Shown here one piece after another: positions 16,493 through 25,685 of a stretch of 64,000 nt of DNA. Positions within the stretch are counted from its first letter, which is position 1. Every line of letters starts with the position of its first letter. The DNA is taken from the NCBI GenBank assembly GCA_964431965.1, contig CAYSLU010000015.1, forward strand, positions 6,165 to 70,164. The letters are read 5' to 3'. This DNA is from CAYSLU01 sp964431965 (GTDB lineage: Bacteria > Verrucomicrobiota > Kiritimatiellia > CAIKKV01 > CAYSLU01). The notes under the pieces were generated by a model. That model did no database searches, was not told the DNA's origin, and saw only the letters and a list, made by a program, of their open reading frames with translations. Both the position numbers and the translations under genes were made by a program.

Positions 16493-18520
16493 ATGGATCC
16501 GCTGGTGCAGGACATACGGGGCCGCACGCAGCACATGGTGGACACGCGCATCGTCGCGGCCACGATCGGCCTGGAGCTTCGGGCCGGCGGCATGCGAAAG
16601 CACGCAGCGGTCTCCATCCTGGCGTCCACCGAACCGTGGGAGGGCGCGTACCTGCTCCCGGTGCGGGTGCTGCCCGATGCGGAGTCGGGGCTGTGGAAGA
16701 TGTGGTACGCCAGCAGCGGACCGCGCGCGGACCGCGATCCCGCTCTGGCTCGCGGCACGCTTCACGTGGCGGTGTCGGCCGACGGAGCAAGCTGGGAGAA
16801 GCGCCCCATCGGCCTGTACCGCACCTCGGACGGCCGGGACACCAACATCTGCACGTACGAGGACGGCACTCCGGTATCGGGCACCTGCGCCGTGTTCGAC
16901 GAGCCGGGGGACCCGGAGCCTCGCCAGCGGTTCAAGCTGATCCACTATCAACCGAACTATTACCTGGCCTATTCGGCGGACGGGCTACGCTGGCGCCCGG
17001 CGCAGCGTGAGCCTGTCTGGCCGAACGGCTCGGGCGACGGATTGGAGGAGACCTACTTCTTCATGCGGGATCCGCTGGTGAATCGCTACCGGGGCTATAT
17101 GCGCGTGTGGCGTCGGCACCAGACCATTCGCAAGGTCGCGCTGGGAGAGAGCGACGACTTGCGGACGTGGTCGGGCCCGAAGATCATCTGGGAGGCCCAG
17201 CCGCACTATGGCCCGGGCGCCCAGATCTACGGGATGAACGTTCACGTGGACGCGGGGCTCTACTGGGGGCTTCCCTGGATCTTCTACAGCGATGAGACGC
17301 TCGACCCTTCGCTGCGGCAGAGCATCCGCCTGAAGCTGGCATGGAGCCGCGACGGCGTGGAGTGGCAGCCGCTCGTCCCCGGTCTCGACGCCGTTGAGGC
17401 CGGGGCGCCGGGCTCGTTCGACAACGGCATGCTGATCTCGAAGTGCCCGCCGGTGCTGGGCGAGCGAGAAGGCTGGCTCTACTATCTGGGGTGCGCCGGC
17501 CGGCATGTGGCGGCCGACAGCCACCGCTCCCGGTCCATTGGGATGGCGCGCTGGCGGCGCGGCGGGCTGGCTGGCCTGCGCACTGCAGGCGAGGGGGCGC
17601 TGCTTACCCATCGCTTCGTGCTCAGGGGAAATGAGATCCGCGTGAACGCGCGTGCGGAAGCGGGCGGATCGGTTCGCGCCGAGCTCCTCGACGACTCGGG
17701 CAACGCGATCCCCGGCTTCGGCGTGGCCGACTCGGATCCGCAGCCGGGCGACGAGGTGGACGCGTGCCTGACGTGGAGGGGCTCGCCGGACCTCGGCGCG
17801 CTGTTCGGGCAGTATGTGATGCTGAAGCTGGTGCTCCGGAAGGCCGAGGTGTTCGCCTTCCGGGTGGCCGGTGCGGCCGATCGGCTCTCGGCCCCCCTGG
17901 GGCCTCCGCCGGTACGCTGCGGCCACTGCCGGCAGGCTCCGGCGATCGACGGGGCCTTGGACGACAGTTGCTGGCAGGACTTCACGAACAGCGGGGTGGC
18001 GGACGACTTCGTACAGTTCGGTCAGTTGGCCCCCGCCGCGCTCCGCACGCGCGCTCTCTTCACGCGAGACGATTCCACGCTGTACGTCGCGGTGGAGTGT
18101 GACGAGCCCCTGACGGACCGGCTGAGCGAATCCGGCCGGGGGGGCGGCGTGGGGTACACCCGCGATGAGGTTGTCGAGTTCCGCCTGACGGCTCCGTGCC
18201 ACGGGACGCACTGCCACCAGCTCATGGTGACGTCGGCCGGCGCCCGGCAGCACGCCTGGTTCAGCAAGGAGGCGGGCGGGGGCTGCTTGCTGGCGAGCAT
18301 CGGCTGGGATGCCAAGGTGAGCCTGGTGCGGGGGCGCTGGTGCATCGAGATGGCGGTGCCGTTCGCGGCACTGACCGCTCCTTCGCCCGGGCCCGGCGAG
18401 CGCTGGCGGCTCAACATCATTCGCTACCGGAACCTGGCCGGCGCGGACTACTCCTGCTGGGTGTGCATGTACGGAAGCGTGCATCGCACGGATCTGGCCG
18501 GCGACATGGTCTTCACGTGA
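16493..18520 (+). CDS. Beta-propeller (GH43/GH32-like) protein with C-terminal CBM9-like domain
   Basis: 675 residues without a signal peptide. Residues ~30-370 show the repeating blades of a five-bladed glycoside-hydrolase propeller: LWKMWYASSGP, LHVAVSADGASWEKRP, YYLAYSADGLRWRP, RRHQTIRKVALGESDDLRTWSGP and LKLAWSRDGVEWQP. Residues ~480-675 match a CBM9-like domain: PAIDGALDDSCWQD, LYVAVECDEP, EVVEFRLTAP and a final RWRLNIIRYRN. Whether the propeller keeps catalytic acids is not clear. Probably acts on, or binds, oligosaccharides. The ATG at 16493 follows GGGAG. It is divergent from the ceramidase-like gene. Confidence 0.75.
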   Translation: MDPLVQDIRGRTQHMVDTRIVAATIGLELRAGGMRKHAAVSILASTEPWEGAYLLPVRVLPDAESGLWKMWYASSGPRADRDPALARGTLHVAVSADGASWEKRPIGLYRTSDGRDTNICTYEDGTPVSGTCAVFDEPGDPEPRQRFKLIHYQPNYYLAYSADGLRWRPAQREPVWPNGSGDGLEETYFFMRDPLVNRYRGYMRVWRRHQTIRKVALGESDDLRTWSGPKIIWEAQPHYGPGAQIYGMNVHVDAGLYWGLPWIFYSDETLDPSLRQSIRLKLAWSRDGVEWQPLVPGLDAVEAGAPGSFDNGMLISKCPPVLGEREGWLYYLGCAGRHVAADSHRSRSIGMARWRRGGLAGLRTAGEGALLTHRFVLRGNEIRVNARAEAGGSVRAELLDDSGNAIPGFGVADSDPQPGDEVDACLTWRGSPDLGALFGQYVMLKLVLRKAEVFAFRVAGAADRLSAPLGPPPVRCGHCRQAPAIDGALDDSCWQDFTNSGVADDFVQFGQLAPAALRTRALFTRDDSTLYVAVECDEPLTDRLSESGRGGGVGYTRDEVVEFRLTAPCHGTHCHQLMVTSAGARQHAWFSKEAGGGCLLASIGWDAKVSLVRGRWCIEMAVPFAALTAPSPGPGERWRLNIIRYRNLAGADYSCWVCMYGSVHRTDLAGDMVFT

Positions 18521-18605
18521 TCGCGCCCATGCTGCCCCGTTGCCTTGACACGGACCGCGCTTTCCCGTGAGATGCCGCCATGCAAGACTCCCGGAGAATC
18601 GGATT

Positions 18606-21107
18606 GTGAAGGGCAAGCCGACGCAGAGCGCGGTGGAACTGCTGGCCCCGGCGGGCGAGCCGGACGCGGGCTACGCGGCGATCCACTACGGGGCTGACGC
18701 GATCTACCTGGGCCTGCCCCGGTTCTCCGCGCGCGCGGAGGCGACGAATTTTTCGTTCGACGACCTGGGCGCCATCACGGCGTACGCCCACGCGCGGGCG
18801 CCGCGGCGGCGGGTTTATGTGACGCTCAACACGGTGGTGATGGACGGCGAGCTGCCGGATGCCGTGGAGCTGCTGGCGCGGGCGGCGGCCTGCGGCGTTG
18901 ACGCCGTGATCGTCCAGGACTTCGGCGTGGCGCGGATCGTCCGCGCGCATTTCCCCGAGCTCCGGCTGCACGCCAGCACCCAGATGGCGATCCACAGCCT
19001 GGCGGGAGCCCAGGCCGCAGCCGAGCTGGGGTTCGATCGCGTGACGCTGGCGCGCGAACTGACGGCGGCCGAGGTCGGAGGCATCGCATCCGGCGCGGGG
19101 ATCGAGACGGAGGCATTCATCCATGGGGCGCTCTGCTACTCGTACAGCGGGCTGTGCCTGTTCTCCTCGCTGACGCGCGGGCAGAGCGGCAACCGGGGCC
19201 GGTGCAAGTATCCGTGCCGGGACCGCTGCCGCACGGAGGAGCCGGCGCGCGACGGCTTTCCGTTCTCGATGAAGGACATGGCGCTGCGCGCGGGCGCCGC
19301 CGTGCTTCGGGATGCGGGTGTGAGCAGCCTGAAGATCGAGGGGCGGATGAAGAGCCCGCTCTACGTGGCGACTGTCGTGGACTACTACCGGAGGCTGCTG
19401 GACGGCCGGCTGACCGAGGCGGCGGCGCTGGAGGCCGAGGCGGACATGCGAACCGTGTTCGCGCGGCCGTGGACGCGACTCTACTTGGACGGTCCCCGCG
19501 GGGATCGCGTTATCGATGCCGAGACGGTCGGCCACCGAGGCGCGGAGATCGGACGGGTGGAGCGCGTCACCGGCCGGCTCGACTTCGCGGCCGTGCGCTT
19601 CCGCACCAGTCGGCGGCTCGAGGTGCACGACGGCATCCAGATCGACATCCCGGGCCAGGATCGGCCCTTCGGCTTTCCGGTGGACGAACTCCGCCTGGCC
19701 GAGGAGCGCGGGGATCGGGCGGGCCGCCGCGTATTCGTGGCGCCGGCGGGCTCGATGGTGGAGGTGGGGCTGCCGGCTGAGTATCCCCGGATTCCCTCGC
19801 ACGCGGCGGTCTACTGCTCGTCCTCTCAGGATGTGAAGAACCGATACGGGTTCGACCGGCCGAAGCCGGGGCTCTTCCGGGCCCGCATCGGAGTCGGGGT
19901 GACCGTACGGGTGGAGCCGGGAACGCTGCGGGCGGAGGCGGTCATACCCGACACTCCGGCCTCGCCCGGCGGCGGCCGCTCGGAGGCCGCCGTGGAGGGG
20001 ACGTTCGGCCCGGCCGCGGATGTCGGGAAGACCGAAAGCGCCGCGCGGGCGGCATTCGCGAAGACGGGCGACAGCGCGTGTGCCGTCGAGTCCGTCGCGT
20101 GCGTGAATCCCGACGGGCTGTTCGCGCCGATGTCGCTTCTGAACGAACTGCGGCGACGCCTGATCGCGGATACCGAGCGCGTCGCCGGGACGGCGATCCG
20201 GGAACGGATCGCGCGGATAGCGGAGGCGGTGCACGCGCATGCCGGCCGTGCCGCCTCCGCCGAACCGGCGGCGGCCGGCGCTTCGGGTGAGCGGTGGATC
20301 CTGAAGGTGGACCGGGCGGCGTTTCTGGATGCGCTCGAGCCGGAGGACTGGGCGGCTGCGTCCGAAGTGATTGTCGACGTGGCGAGGGAGCCCGGGGAGC
20401 GGCTGGAGGCGGCGCTCCGACGGGCGGCCGATGCGCGCGGAGCGGAGGCGGTCCGGCTGGCTCTGCCGATCCTGATGCGGGAGCGGCCGGAAGCGGAGAT
20501 GGCGACGCGGATCGAGCGGCTGGTGGATCAGGGCTGGACGCGGTGGCAGGTGTCGAGCCTGGCGGGGCTGCGGCTGCTGCGGTCGCGGGGTGGGCTGCAG
20601 GTGACGGCGGACTGGCCGCTGTACGTTTTGAACGGCGCGGCGGCGGATGAGCTGCTGGGCCTGGGGGTGACGCGGTTCACGCTGTCTCCGGAGGACGGGC
20701 GGGAGAACATGGCGATGCTGCTGGGCGCATTCGGCGAAGCAGCCGAGGTGCTGGCGTATCAGGATGTGCCGCTCTTCCAGTCTGCCTCGTGTCTGCGGGT
20801 CAGCATATCCGGCGCGTGTCCCGGGCGGGCGGCGTGTGACGGCGGGGAGGCGGCTCCGATGCGGCTGGGCAGCGCGGCGTCGGTGCTGGCGATATCGGAT
20901 GAGTGCCGGACGGTGGTGATCGGCGAGCGGCCCTACGTGCTGGCTGGGCGGCTGGGCGACCTGCGCGCGATGGGCGCGCGGGTGTTTCGGGCTGACTTCG
21001 TCTGGCGGCCGTACGAGGCGCAGGAGGTCTGCGAGCTGTGGCGACGGGTGCGGGCCGGACAGGCGGTCGCCGGAACCGTCGGAAACTTCGATCGCGGCCT
21101 GGCATGA
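18606..21107 (+). CDS. U32 family peptidase (YhbU/YegQ-like, with extended collagenase-type C-terminus)
   Basis: 833 residues from the GTG at 18606, which has CGGAG nine bases upstream; an ATG at 18567 is less likely because a perfect TTGACA (18545-18550) would place transcription start near or after it. Family landmarks: ELLAPAGEPDAGYAAIHYGADAIYLG, VYVTLNT, VIVQDFGVARI, LHASTQM, EAFIHGALCYSYSGLC, the cysteine pair in RGRCKYPCRD, and LKIEGRMKSPLYVA. The long C-terminal region resembles the DUF3656-type extension. Other U32 members act in tRNA or rRNA hydroxylation and ubiquinone synthesis, so 'peptidase' may be a misnomer. First gene of a four-gene rightward cluster. Confidence 0.92.
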   Translation: MKGKPTQSAVELLAPAGEPDAGYAAIHYGADAIYLGLPRFSARAEATNFSFDDLGAITAYAHARAPRRRVYVTLNTVVMDGELPDAVELLARAAACGVDAVIVQDFGVARIVRAHFPELRLHASTQMAIHSLAGAQAAAELGFDRVTLARELTAAEVGGIASGAGIETEAFIHGALCYSYSGLCLFSSLTRGQSGNRGRCKYPCRDRCRTEEPARDGFPFSMKDMALRAGAAVLRDAGVSSLKIEGRMKSPLYVATVVDYYRRLLDGRLTEAAALEAEADMRTVFARPWTRLYLDGPRGDRVIDAETVGHRGAEIGRVERVTGRLDFAAVRFRTSRRLEVHDGIQIDIPGQDRPFGFPVDELRLAEERGDRAGRRVFVAPAGSMVEVGLPAEYPRIPSHAAVYCSSSQDVKNRYGFDRPKPGLFRARIGVGVTVRVEPGTLRAEAVIPDTPASPGGGRSEAAVEGTFGPAADVGKTESAARAAFAKTGDSACAVESVACVNPDGLFAPMSLLNELRRRLIADTERVAGTAIRERIARIAEAVHAHAGRAASAEPAAAGASGERWILKVDRAAFLDALEPEDWAAASEVIVDVAREPGERLEAALRRAADARGAEAVRLALPILMRERPEAEMATRIERLVDQGWTRWQVSSLAGLRLLRSRGGLQVTADWPLYVLNGAAADELLGLGVTRFTLSPEDGRENMAMLLGAFGEAAEVLAYQDVPLFQSASCLRVSISGACPGRAACDGGEAAPMRLGSAASVLAISDECRTVVIGERPYVLAGRLGDLRAMGARVFRADFVWRPYEAQEVCELWRRVRAGQAVAGTVGNFDRGLA

Positions 21108-21137
21108 GCATGGGCGGCCGGGCGGGGGAATGGACTC

Positions 21138-22382
21138 ATGATGACGTCGCGCGAGCGAATACTGGCCGCACTGGAGGGCCGGTCGGTGGATCACGTTCCG
21201 CTGACCACATGGTCCTTCGGCCTTCAACCGCCACCCGGCTTGCGATGGGCGACCAACGGCGAGGAGCGCCGCTACTGGTACACGCAGCGACTGGAGCACA
21301 TCCACACGCTGCCGCAGGCGTGGACGGTTGAGGACGACTTTCGCCGGGTTCGCGCGTGGCGCGAACTGGGGGTGGACGACATCCTGGATGTGTCGGTGCC
21401 ATGGAGCGTGGCCCCGGGGGTTACGTGGCGCGACACGCAGGTCCCAAAGGGCGCCATGGACGCCGACTACCCGGTGATGGTCCGGGCCTACGAAACGCCG
21501 GCCGGCCTGCTTCGGCATGCCGTGCGCCGGACGGGCGAGTATCCGGGGCCCGGCTGGGTGGTTCAGCCGGATCACGTGCCGCTGATCGAGGACTACAATA
21601 TTCCGCGGGCCGTGCGGCATGCGGTGGCTGCACCGGAGGACGTGTCGATCGTCAAGCACCTCTATCGCCCTCCGGATGCCGCGGCGCGGGGCTGGTTCGA
21701 GGCGCGCATGGCGGTGGTGCAGGCGTTCGCCGCGCGGGAGGGGGTGGCCACGCAGGCGTGGGCGGGCTTCGGCCTGGACGCGGTCGTCTGGTTCGCTGGA
21801 ACCGAGGGGGCGGTCTTGCTGGCGATGGACGCTCCCGATGCCTTTGCCCGGCTCATGGAGGCGATCACGGAGACCGACCGCGCGCGCGTGGACTTGGCCG
21901 CGGGCTGCGCCGGCGTCGATATCGTCTGCGCACGCGGCTGGTACTCGTCGACGGATTTCTGGTCGCCGACGCTGTTCGATCAGTTCATCGGGCCGTACAT
22001 CCGCGAGATGGCGGCCGCGGCGCACCGGCTGGGGAAGCGCTTCGGCTACGTCATGACAACGGGCGTGGAGGCTCTGGGCGGGCGCCTGGCGGACGCCGGG
22101 GTCGATTTGCTCTACTTTGTGGATCCGGTGCAGGACCGGATCTCCGTGGAGCGGGCGCGGGCACTGCTCGGCGGACGGATGACGCTCTGCGGGGGCACGA
22201 ATGCGCTGAGCCTGGCATCGGGCGATGCCGCGCGGATACGGGGCGAGGTGTGGCGGGCGCTCGACGCCCTCGGGCCCACGAACCGGTTCATCTTGCACCC
22301 GGTCGACGCCCTCTTCCCGGATACGCCATGGTCCGGGGTCGAGGCGATGATCGGCGCGTGGCGCGAGCATCAGGGGCTGTAA
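21138..22382 (+). CDS. Uroporphyrinogen-decarboxylase-fold (URO-D family) protein, atypical
   Basis: 414 residues. It opens with TSRERILAALEGRSVDHVPL, the standard start of URO-D/methyltransferase-family proteins, and shows the barrel strands LGVDDILDVSVPW, VDIVCARGWYSS, FGYVMTTGVEALGG and ISVERARALLGGRMTLCGGTNA. It lacks the heme-pathway RQAGR motif and also the HxC zinc site of MtaA-type corrinoid methyltransferases: YVMTTG occupies that place. It is therefore neither a standard HemE nor a standard methyltransferase. The genes upstream (31 bases) and downstream (10 bases) are co-directional. Function unknown. Confidence 0.85.
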   Translation: MMTSRERILAALEGRSVDHVPLTTWSFGLQPPPGLRWATNGEERRYWYTQRLEHIHTLPQAWTVEDDFRRVRAWRELGVDDILDVSVPWSVAPGVTWRDTQVPKGAMDADYPVMVRAYETPAGLLRHAVRRTGEYPGPGWVVQPDHVPLIEDYNIPRAVRHAVAAPEDVSIVKHLYRPPDAAARGWFEARMAVVQAFAAREGVATQAWAGFGLDAVVWFAGTEGAVLLAMDAPDAFARLMEAITETDRARVDLAAGCAGVDIVCARGWYSSTDFWSPTLFDQFIGPYIREMAAAAHRLGKRFGYVMTTGVEALGGRLADAGVDLLYFVDPVQDRISVERARALLGGRMTLCGGTNALSLASGDAARIRGEVWRALDALGPTNRFILHPVDALFPDTPWSGVEAMIGAWREHQGL

Positions 22383-22392
22383 GGAGATGGCC

Positions 22393-23715
22393 ATGGATCT
22401 GGGCAGGGCGCGAGCGAAAGTGGGCGTGGGCGCGGTGTGCAGCCCGCTCGAAGTTGGCGCGGACCGTGCGTCGGGGGCCGCGGCGGGCTTGGCGGCATGG
22501 CTGCGGGAGGCCGGCTGTGAGGTCGTGGCGGCCGGCCGGATCGCCAGCGCCGACGAGGCGGCCGCGGCCGGCCGGCTTTTCGTGGAGGCGCGGGTTGAGG
22601 CGACGGCGCTGGTGGCCGCGAGCTGGTTCGAGGACTACCTGGTCACGGACCTCGTCGAGGAGTGTCGCGCTCCGCTGCTGCTGTGGGCGGTCCCGGGCAT
22701 GGAGACTGGCGCGCTGTGCGGATGCCAGCAGGCGACGGCGCTTCTGAAGCAGCTGGGTACGGCGGCATACGCCAACGTATTCGGCGGGGCGGACGATCCC
22801 GCCTGCCGCGCGCGGGCCGAAGCCTTTCTCGCAGCCGCGGGGCTGGCGGCCCGACTGAGGCGGTGTCGCGTGGGCCTGGCCGGGCATCATGTGAACGGCA
22901 TGACGCACACCGCGCCGAACGAGGTGGCGCTCAAGCGGGCGATCGGCCCGCGAGTGGTCTGGCTCGATCTGCCCGACATCCTGAAGCAGGCCGCGGAGCG
23001 CCCGGAGTCCGAGGCGGATGCACTCTGGCGCGATCTGCGCAGCCGGGCGGGCGCCTGCGACGTGTCGGACGGGGCCGGCCGCGACTCGATGCGCGTCTAC
23101 GCCGCGTTTCGAGCGGCGGCCGGCGCGCACGGGCTGCAGGCTCTGACCGCGGGGTGCTACCCGCACCTCATGGGCCGGGTGTGCCTCGCGGCGTCGCGGC
23201 TGGCGGATGACGGGGTGGTCATGGCGTGCGAGGGGGATGTGAACGGGGCGGTCGGACAGTACATGCTGCAGCTGCTGACCGCCCAGCCGACGCACCACAC
23301 CGACTGGCTGGATCCGGCGGACGGCCAGAGCGTGGTGTTCACGCACTGCGGGGCGAGTTCGCTGTCGCTGGCCGCCGCGCCCGGCGAGGTGCGGCTTGCC
23401 AGCGTGCGACTCATGGGGCAGGGGGCCTGCGCGCTGTTCCCGGCGAAGCCGGGGGCGGTTACGCTGGTCAACCTCACGCCGTCGGGAGACGGCTACCTCT
23501 TCGGGCTCCTGGAGGGGGAAGCGGTGCCGACCGGCATGGTCTTCCCCGGCAATCCGGTGCGCGTGCGGTTCGACCAGCCGGTCCGGTCGCTGATCGACTG
23601 GGTGCACGCCGAGGGGCTGGGGCACCATTGGGCCATCGGGTATGGCCGAGTCGGCGAAACGCTTCGCTGCTGGGCGCGGCTCGCGGGGCCGGGGCTGCGG
23701 CTGGTCACTCCGTGA
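22393..23715 (+). CDS. L-fucose/L-arabinose isomerase-like protein
   Basis: 440 residues from the second ATG (22393), which has AAGGAG six bases upstream; the ATG at 22387 abuts that site. The protein follows the FucI-like fold of COG2407: VGVGAVCSPLEVG at the start, LLLWAVPGMETGALCGCQQ, GHHVNGMTHTAPNE, and the region with MACEGDVNGAVGQYML, where E280 and D282 are candidate metal ligands. FTHCGASSLSLA follows, then GLGHHWAIGYG near the end. Such enzymes interconvert aldose and ketose sugars with a divalent metal, or are relatives of unknown substrate. Its place behind a URO-D-like gene suggests a shared pathway. Confidence 0.85.
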   Translation: MDLGRARAKVGVGAVCSPLEVGADRASGAAAGLAAWLREAGCEVVAAGRIASADEAAAAGRLFVEARVEATALVAASWFEDYLVTDLVEECRAPLLLWAVPGMETGALCGCQQATALLKQLGTAAYANVFGGADDPACRARAEAFLAAAGLAARLRRCRVGLAGHHVNGMTHTAPNEVALKRAIGPRVVWLDLPDILKQAAERPESEADALWRDLRSRAGACDVSDGAGRDSMRVYAAFRAAAGAHGLQALTAGCYPHLMGRVCLAASRLADDGVVMACEGDVNGAVGQYMLQLLTAQPTHHTDWLDPADGQSVVFTHCGASSLSLAAAPGEVRLASVRLMGQGACALFPAKPGAVTLVNLTPSGDGYLFGLLEGEAVPTGMVFPGNPVRVRFDQPVRSLIDWVHAEGLGHHWAIGYGRVGETLRCWARLAGPGLRLVTP

Positions 23716-23731
23716 GTCCGGCGCGGCTGCC

Positions 23732-23759
23732 TTGACTCGGAGGCGCGGGATGCCATACC
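23732..23759 (+). promoter_or_regulatory. Possible sigma70 promoter for the HAD gene
   Basis: TTGACT (23732-23737), a 16-base spacer and CATACC (23754-23759). The bases around the -35 (TGCCTTGACTCGGA) match those before the U32 gene (TGCCTTGACACGGA, 18541-18554) in 13 of 14 positions. A start of transcription near 23767 would favour the ATG at 23827 for the HAD protein. Confidence 0.4.
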
Positions 23760-23775
23760 GTTCGCCCTCCTGGCC

Positions 23776-24627
23776 ATGCATATACACCAGTCATTCAGCT
23801 CCTGGCATCGGGAGCATGCGACGGAGATGGACGCGATCGTGTTCGACGTCGATGGCGTTCTGCTGGTGAGTCACACGCCCATCCCCGGCAGCCGGGAGCT
23901 GCTGAACGAGCTTCGTGCGCGGCGCCTGCCGCTGGCGCTTCTTACCAACGATGGCAACCACTCGGTTGCGGAGAAGCGGAATCATCTTCGGATGTGCGGC
24001 CTGGAGTTCGCGGAGGAGGAGATCACCTCCTGCTCGCACGGGCTGGAGGAGGTCGCTGAAGCCCGCGGCTTGCGGGGGCGGCCGGTCTTCGTGCTGGGTT
24101 CGCTGGGGCGCCCCGACTTCGCGGAGTCCGCGGGAATGCGGGTGACTCGCCTGCTGCCCGATCTCGAAGGGTGCGCGGCGGTGATCGTGGGCGAATCGCA
24201 CTACGAGTGGGAGCCGACGATCAACGGGGTGATCAACTGCCTGATCGGGCACCCGGACCGCCCGCTGGTGGTTCCGAATCCGGACGAGTACTACCCGGGA
24301 CAGAACGGCTCGGTGGTGGTCGCGGCCGGGGGCATCGCCCGATTCATCCAGAGAGTGGTCGGCGTGCATGGCCAGACGATCGAACCGGTCTACCTTGGGA
24401 AGCCGTACCGTCCGATCTTCGAGCACAGCCATCGGCGGCTGGAGCAGCGGGTGGGGCGCCGGATCGATCCGTCACGCGTGCTGATGCTGGGCGACTCCCT
24501 CGCGTCTGACGTGGCCGGCTCGAAGGGCTTCGGCTATCGCTCCGCGCTGATGCTGACCGGCATCACGCAGGAGTTCCACCTGCGTCGCGCCGACCCGCGC
24601 CCGGATCTGGTGTTCCGCGGATACTGA
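23776..24627 (+). CDS. HAD-superfamily class IIA phosphatase (NagD/phosphoglycolate-phosphatase-like)
   Basis: 283 residues as given; an alternative ATG at 23827 starts directly at the domain and gives 266. The HAD motifs are in order: nucleophile D24 with D26 in VFDVDGVLL, motif II threonine in ALLTNDGNHS, motif III lysine in YLGKPYRPIFE, and motif IV GDSLASDVAGSKGFGY. A class IIA cap lies between motifs II and III. It hydrolyses a phosphomonoester, probably a sugar phosphate or phosphoglycolate, in the cytoplasm. It follows the isomerase-like gene by 60 bases but seems to have its own promoter. A strong hairpin overlaps its stop codon. Confidence 0.9.
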   Translation: MHIHQSFSSWHREHATEMDAIVFDVDGVLLVSHTPIPGSRELLNELRARRLPLALLTNDGNHSVAEKRNHLRMCGLEFAEEEITSCSHGLEEVAEARGLRGRPVFVLGSLGRPDFAESAGMRVTRLLPDLEGCAAVIVGESHYEWEPTINGVINCLIGHPDRPLVVPNPDEYYPGQNGSVVVAAGGIARFIQRVVGVHGQTIEPVYLGKPYRPIFEHSHRRLEQRVGRRIDPSRVLMLGDSLASDVAGSKGFGYRSALMLTGITQEFHLRRADPRPDLVFRGY

Positions 24628-24648
24628 GGGCCGGGCTGCCCGGCCCTC
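24626..24648 (+). terminator. GC-rich hairpin overlapping the HAD stop codon
   Basis: A perfect 10-bp stem, GAGGGCCGGG (24626-24635) and CCCGGCCCTC (24639-24648), with a CTG loop. It begins inside the TGA stop. There is no T-run, so it is a terminator or RNA-stabilising stem by structure only. Confidence 0.5.
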
Positions 24649-24764
24649 GGGGCTCCGGCTTTCGCCCGGTCCGCGTTGGAGCACTTCGAATTGCCTCGAA
24701 TTGCCTTGCAGGCTCCGGCGGGCATGCGTAACCTCCGCCCACAATTCCAGGGAGGATCCGGGTC

Positions 24765-25157
24765 ATGCGATGCGCGATTCTGCTGATGGTGGTGTGTGTG
24801 CTGGGCGCGGTCGTTTCGGGGTGCGAGGACGGAGGGGGCAGCCCGCCGCGCGACTTGGCCGGCACGTGGCAGTTCGACGTGGCCAGCCAGGACAAGTTCG
24901 TCTCCTTCGTCGGCACGTCGATGGTGATTACGAACACGGGCGCGGGCTATGAGGTGCTGTGGATGTCTCCGACCCCGAATGGGCGTGCCTCGCTGGACAC
25001 GAACACGTGGACGGTCACGATGCACGTCGAAAGCGCGCCGACGGTTCTGGACTTGGTCGGCACGCTCGAAGACGCTTCGACTATGCGCGGCAACGGCACC
25101 GTGGACGGATACGGGGGGCTGCGCGTCGGCGTCTGGCAGGCTTCGCGCCAAGACTAG
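24765..25157 (+). CDS. Small predicted lipoprotein
   Basis: 130 residues with a lipoprotein signal: MRCAILLMVVCVLGAVVSGC, with C20 as the lipidation site, followed by an acidic/glycine linker (EDGGGSPP). The remaining ~100 residues look like a small beta-barrel or sandwich (LAGTWQFDV, SMVITNTGAGYEV, NTWTVTMHVE, VLDLVGTL, TMRGNGTVDGYGGLRVGVWQASR). This pattern recalls lipocalin-like or META-type secreted domains, but no family is recognised. GGGAGG lies nine bases before the ATG. It is flanked by a hairpin upstream and a convergent Nudix gene downstream. Stop is TAG. Confidence 0.8.
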   Translation: MRCAILLMVVCVLGAVVSGCEDGGGSPPRDLAGTWQFDVASQDKFVSFVGTSMVITNTGAGYEVLWMSPTPNGRASLDTNTWTVTMHVESAPTVLDLVGTLEDASTMRGNGTVDGYGGLRVGVWQASRQD

Positions 25158-25185
25158 GCCCGTGCGCGGCGCGGTCGCCGGCCTG

Positions 25186-25662
25186 CTACGGGAGATCCGG
25201 CGCAAGGTGCGCCAGGCGCTCGAGTAGCGGAGCCTGGGCCGGGCTGATCATCCGGGCGGCGTCCGCCAAGCCGAAGAACTCCCAGCGGTCCACCTCCGGG
25301 ATCTCCTCCTGCCGGCCCGAACCGGGCGGCCAGTCGATCCGGCATGTGCCACTGACGAAGCGGTGCCCGGCCGGGATATCGCCGCGGATCGCCCATGCGA
25401 CGACTGTCTTCCCCCGGCGCAGGGCGATGCGTCCCAGTGGAGCCGCCTGGCCGGCAAGCGCCAGCCCCGTCTCCTCCCGGAACTCGCGGCGTGCAGCGGC
25501 CAGCTCGTCCTCGCCGGGATCGACTTCGCCTTTCGGTATGCTCCAGTACCCGGCGTCCTTGCGCGCGTAGTACGGGCCGCCGGGATGGACCAGCAACACC
25601 TCGATGCCGGCGTTCCGGATGCGGAAGAGCATCAAGCCGGCACTGACGCGTTCGGGTTCCAT
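25186..25662 (-). CDS. Nudix hydrolase
   Basis: 158 residues. The Nudix box GX5EX7REUXEEXGU is complete at residues 45-67 (GEVDPGE, then REFREETGL). The start MEPERVSAGLMLFRIRNAGIEVLLVHPGGP and the segment YWSIPKGEVDPGE resemble Ap4A/NTP-pyrophosphatase-type members with PK before the box. It hydrolyses a nucleoside diphosphate linked to another group, with Mg2+, in the cytoplasm. No Shine-Dalgarno sequence is visible before the ATG. It lies downstream of the acyltransferase gene, separated by the inverted-repeat element at 25686-25760. Confidence 0.92.
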   Translation of the reverse strand: MEPERVSAGLMLFRIRNAGIEVLLVHPGGPYYARKDAGYWSIPKGEVDPGEDELAAARREFREETGLALAGQAAPLGRIALRRGKTVVAWAIRGDIPAGHRFVSGTCRIDWPPGSGRQEEIPEVDRWEFFGLADAARMISPAQAPLLERLAHLAPDLP

Positions 25663-25685
25663 TTATGAAGGGGCCGGACGCGGCG

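Noticed and set aside
18513..22394. 1293-codon leftward open frame
   Set aside because: Spans the antisense of the U32 and URO-D-like genes; composition is that of a shadow frame.
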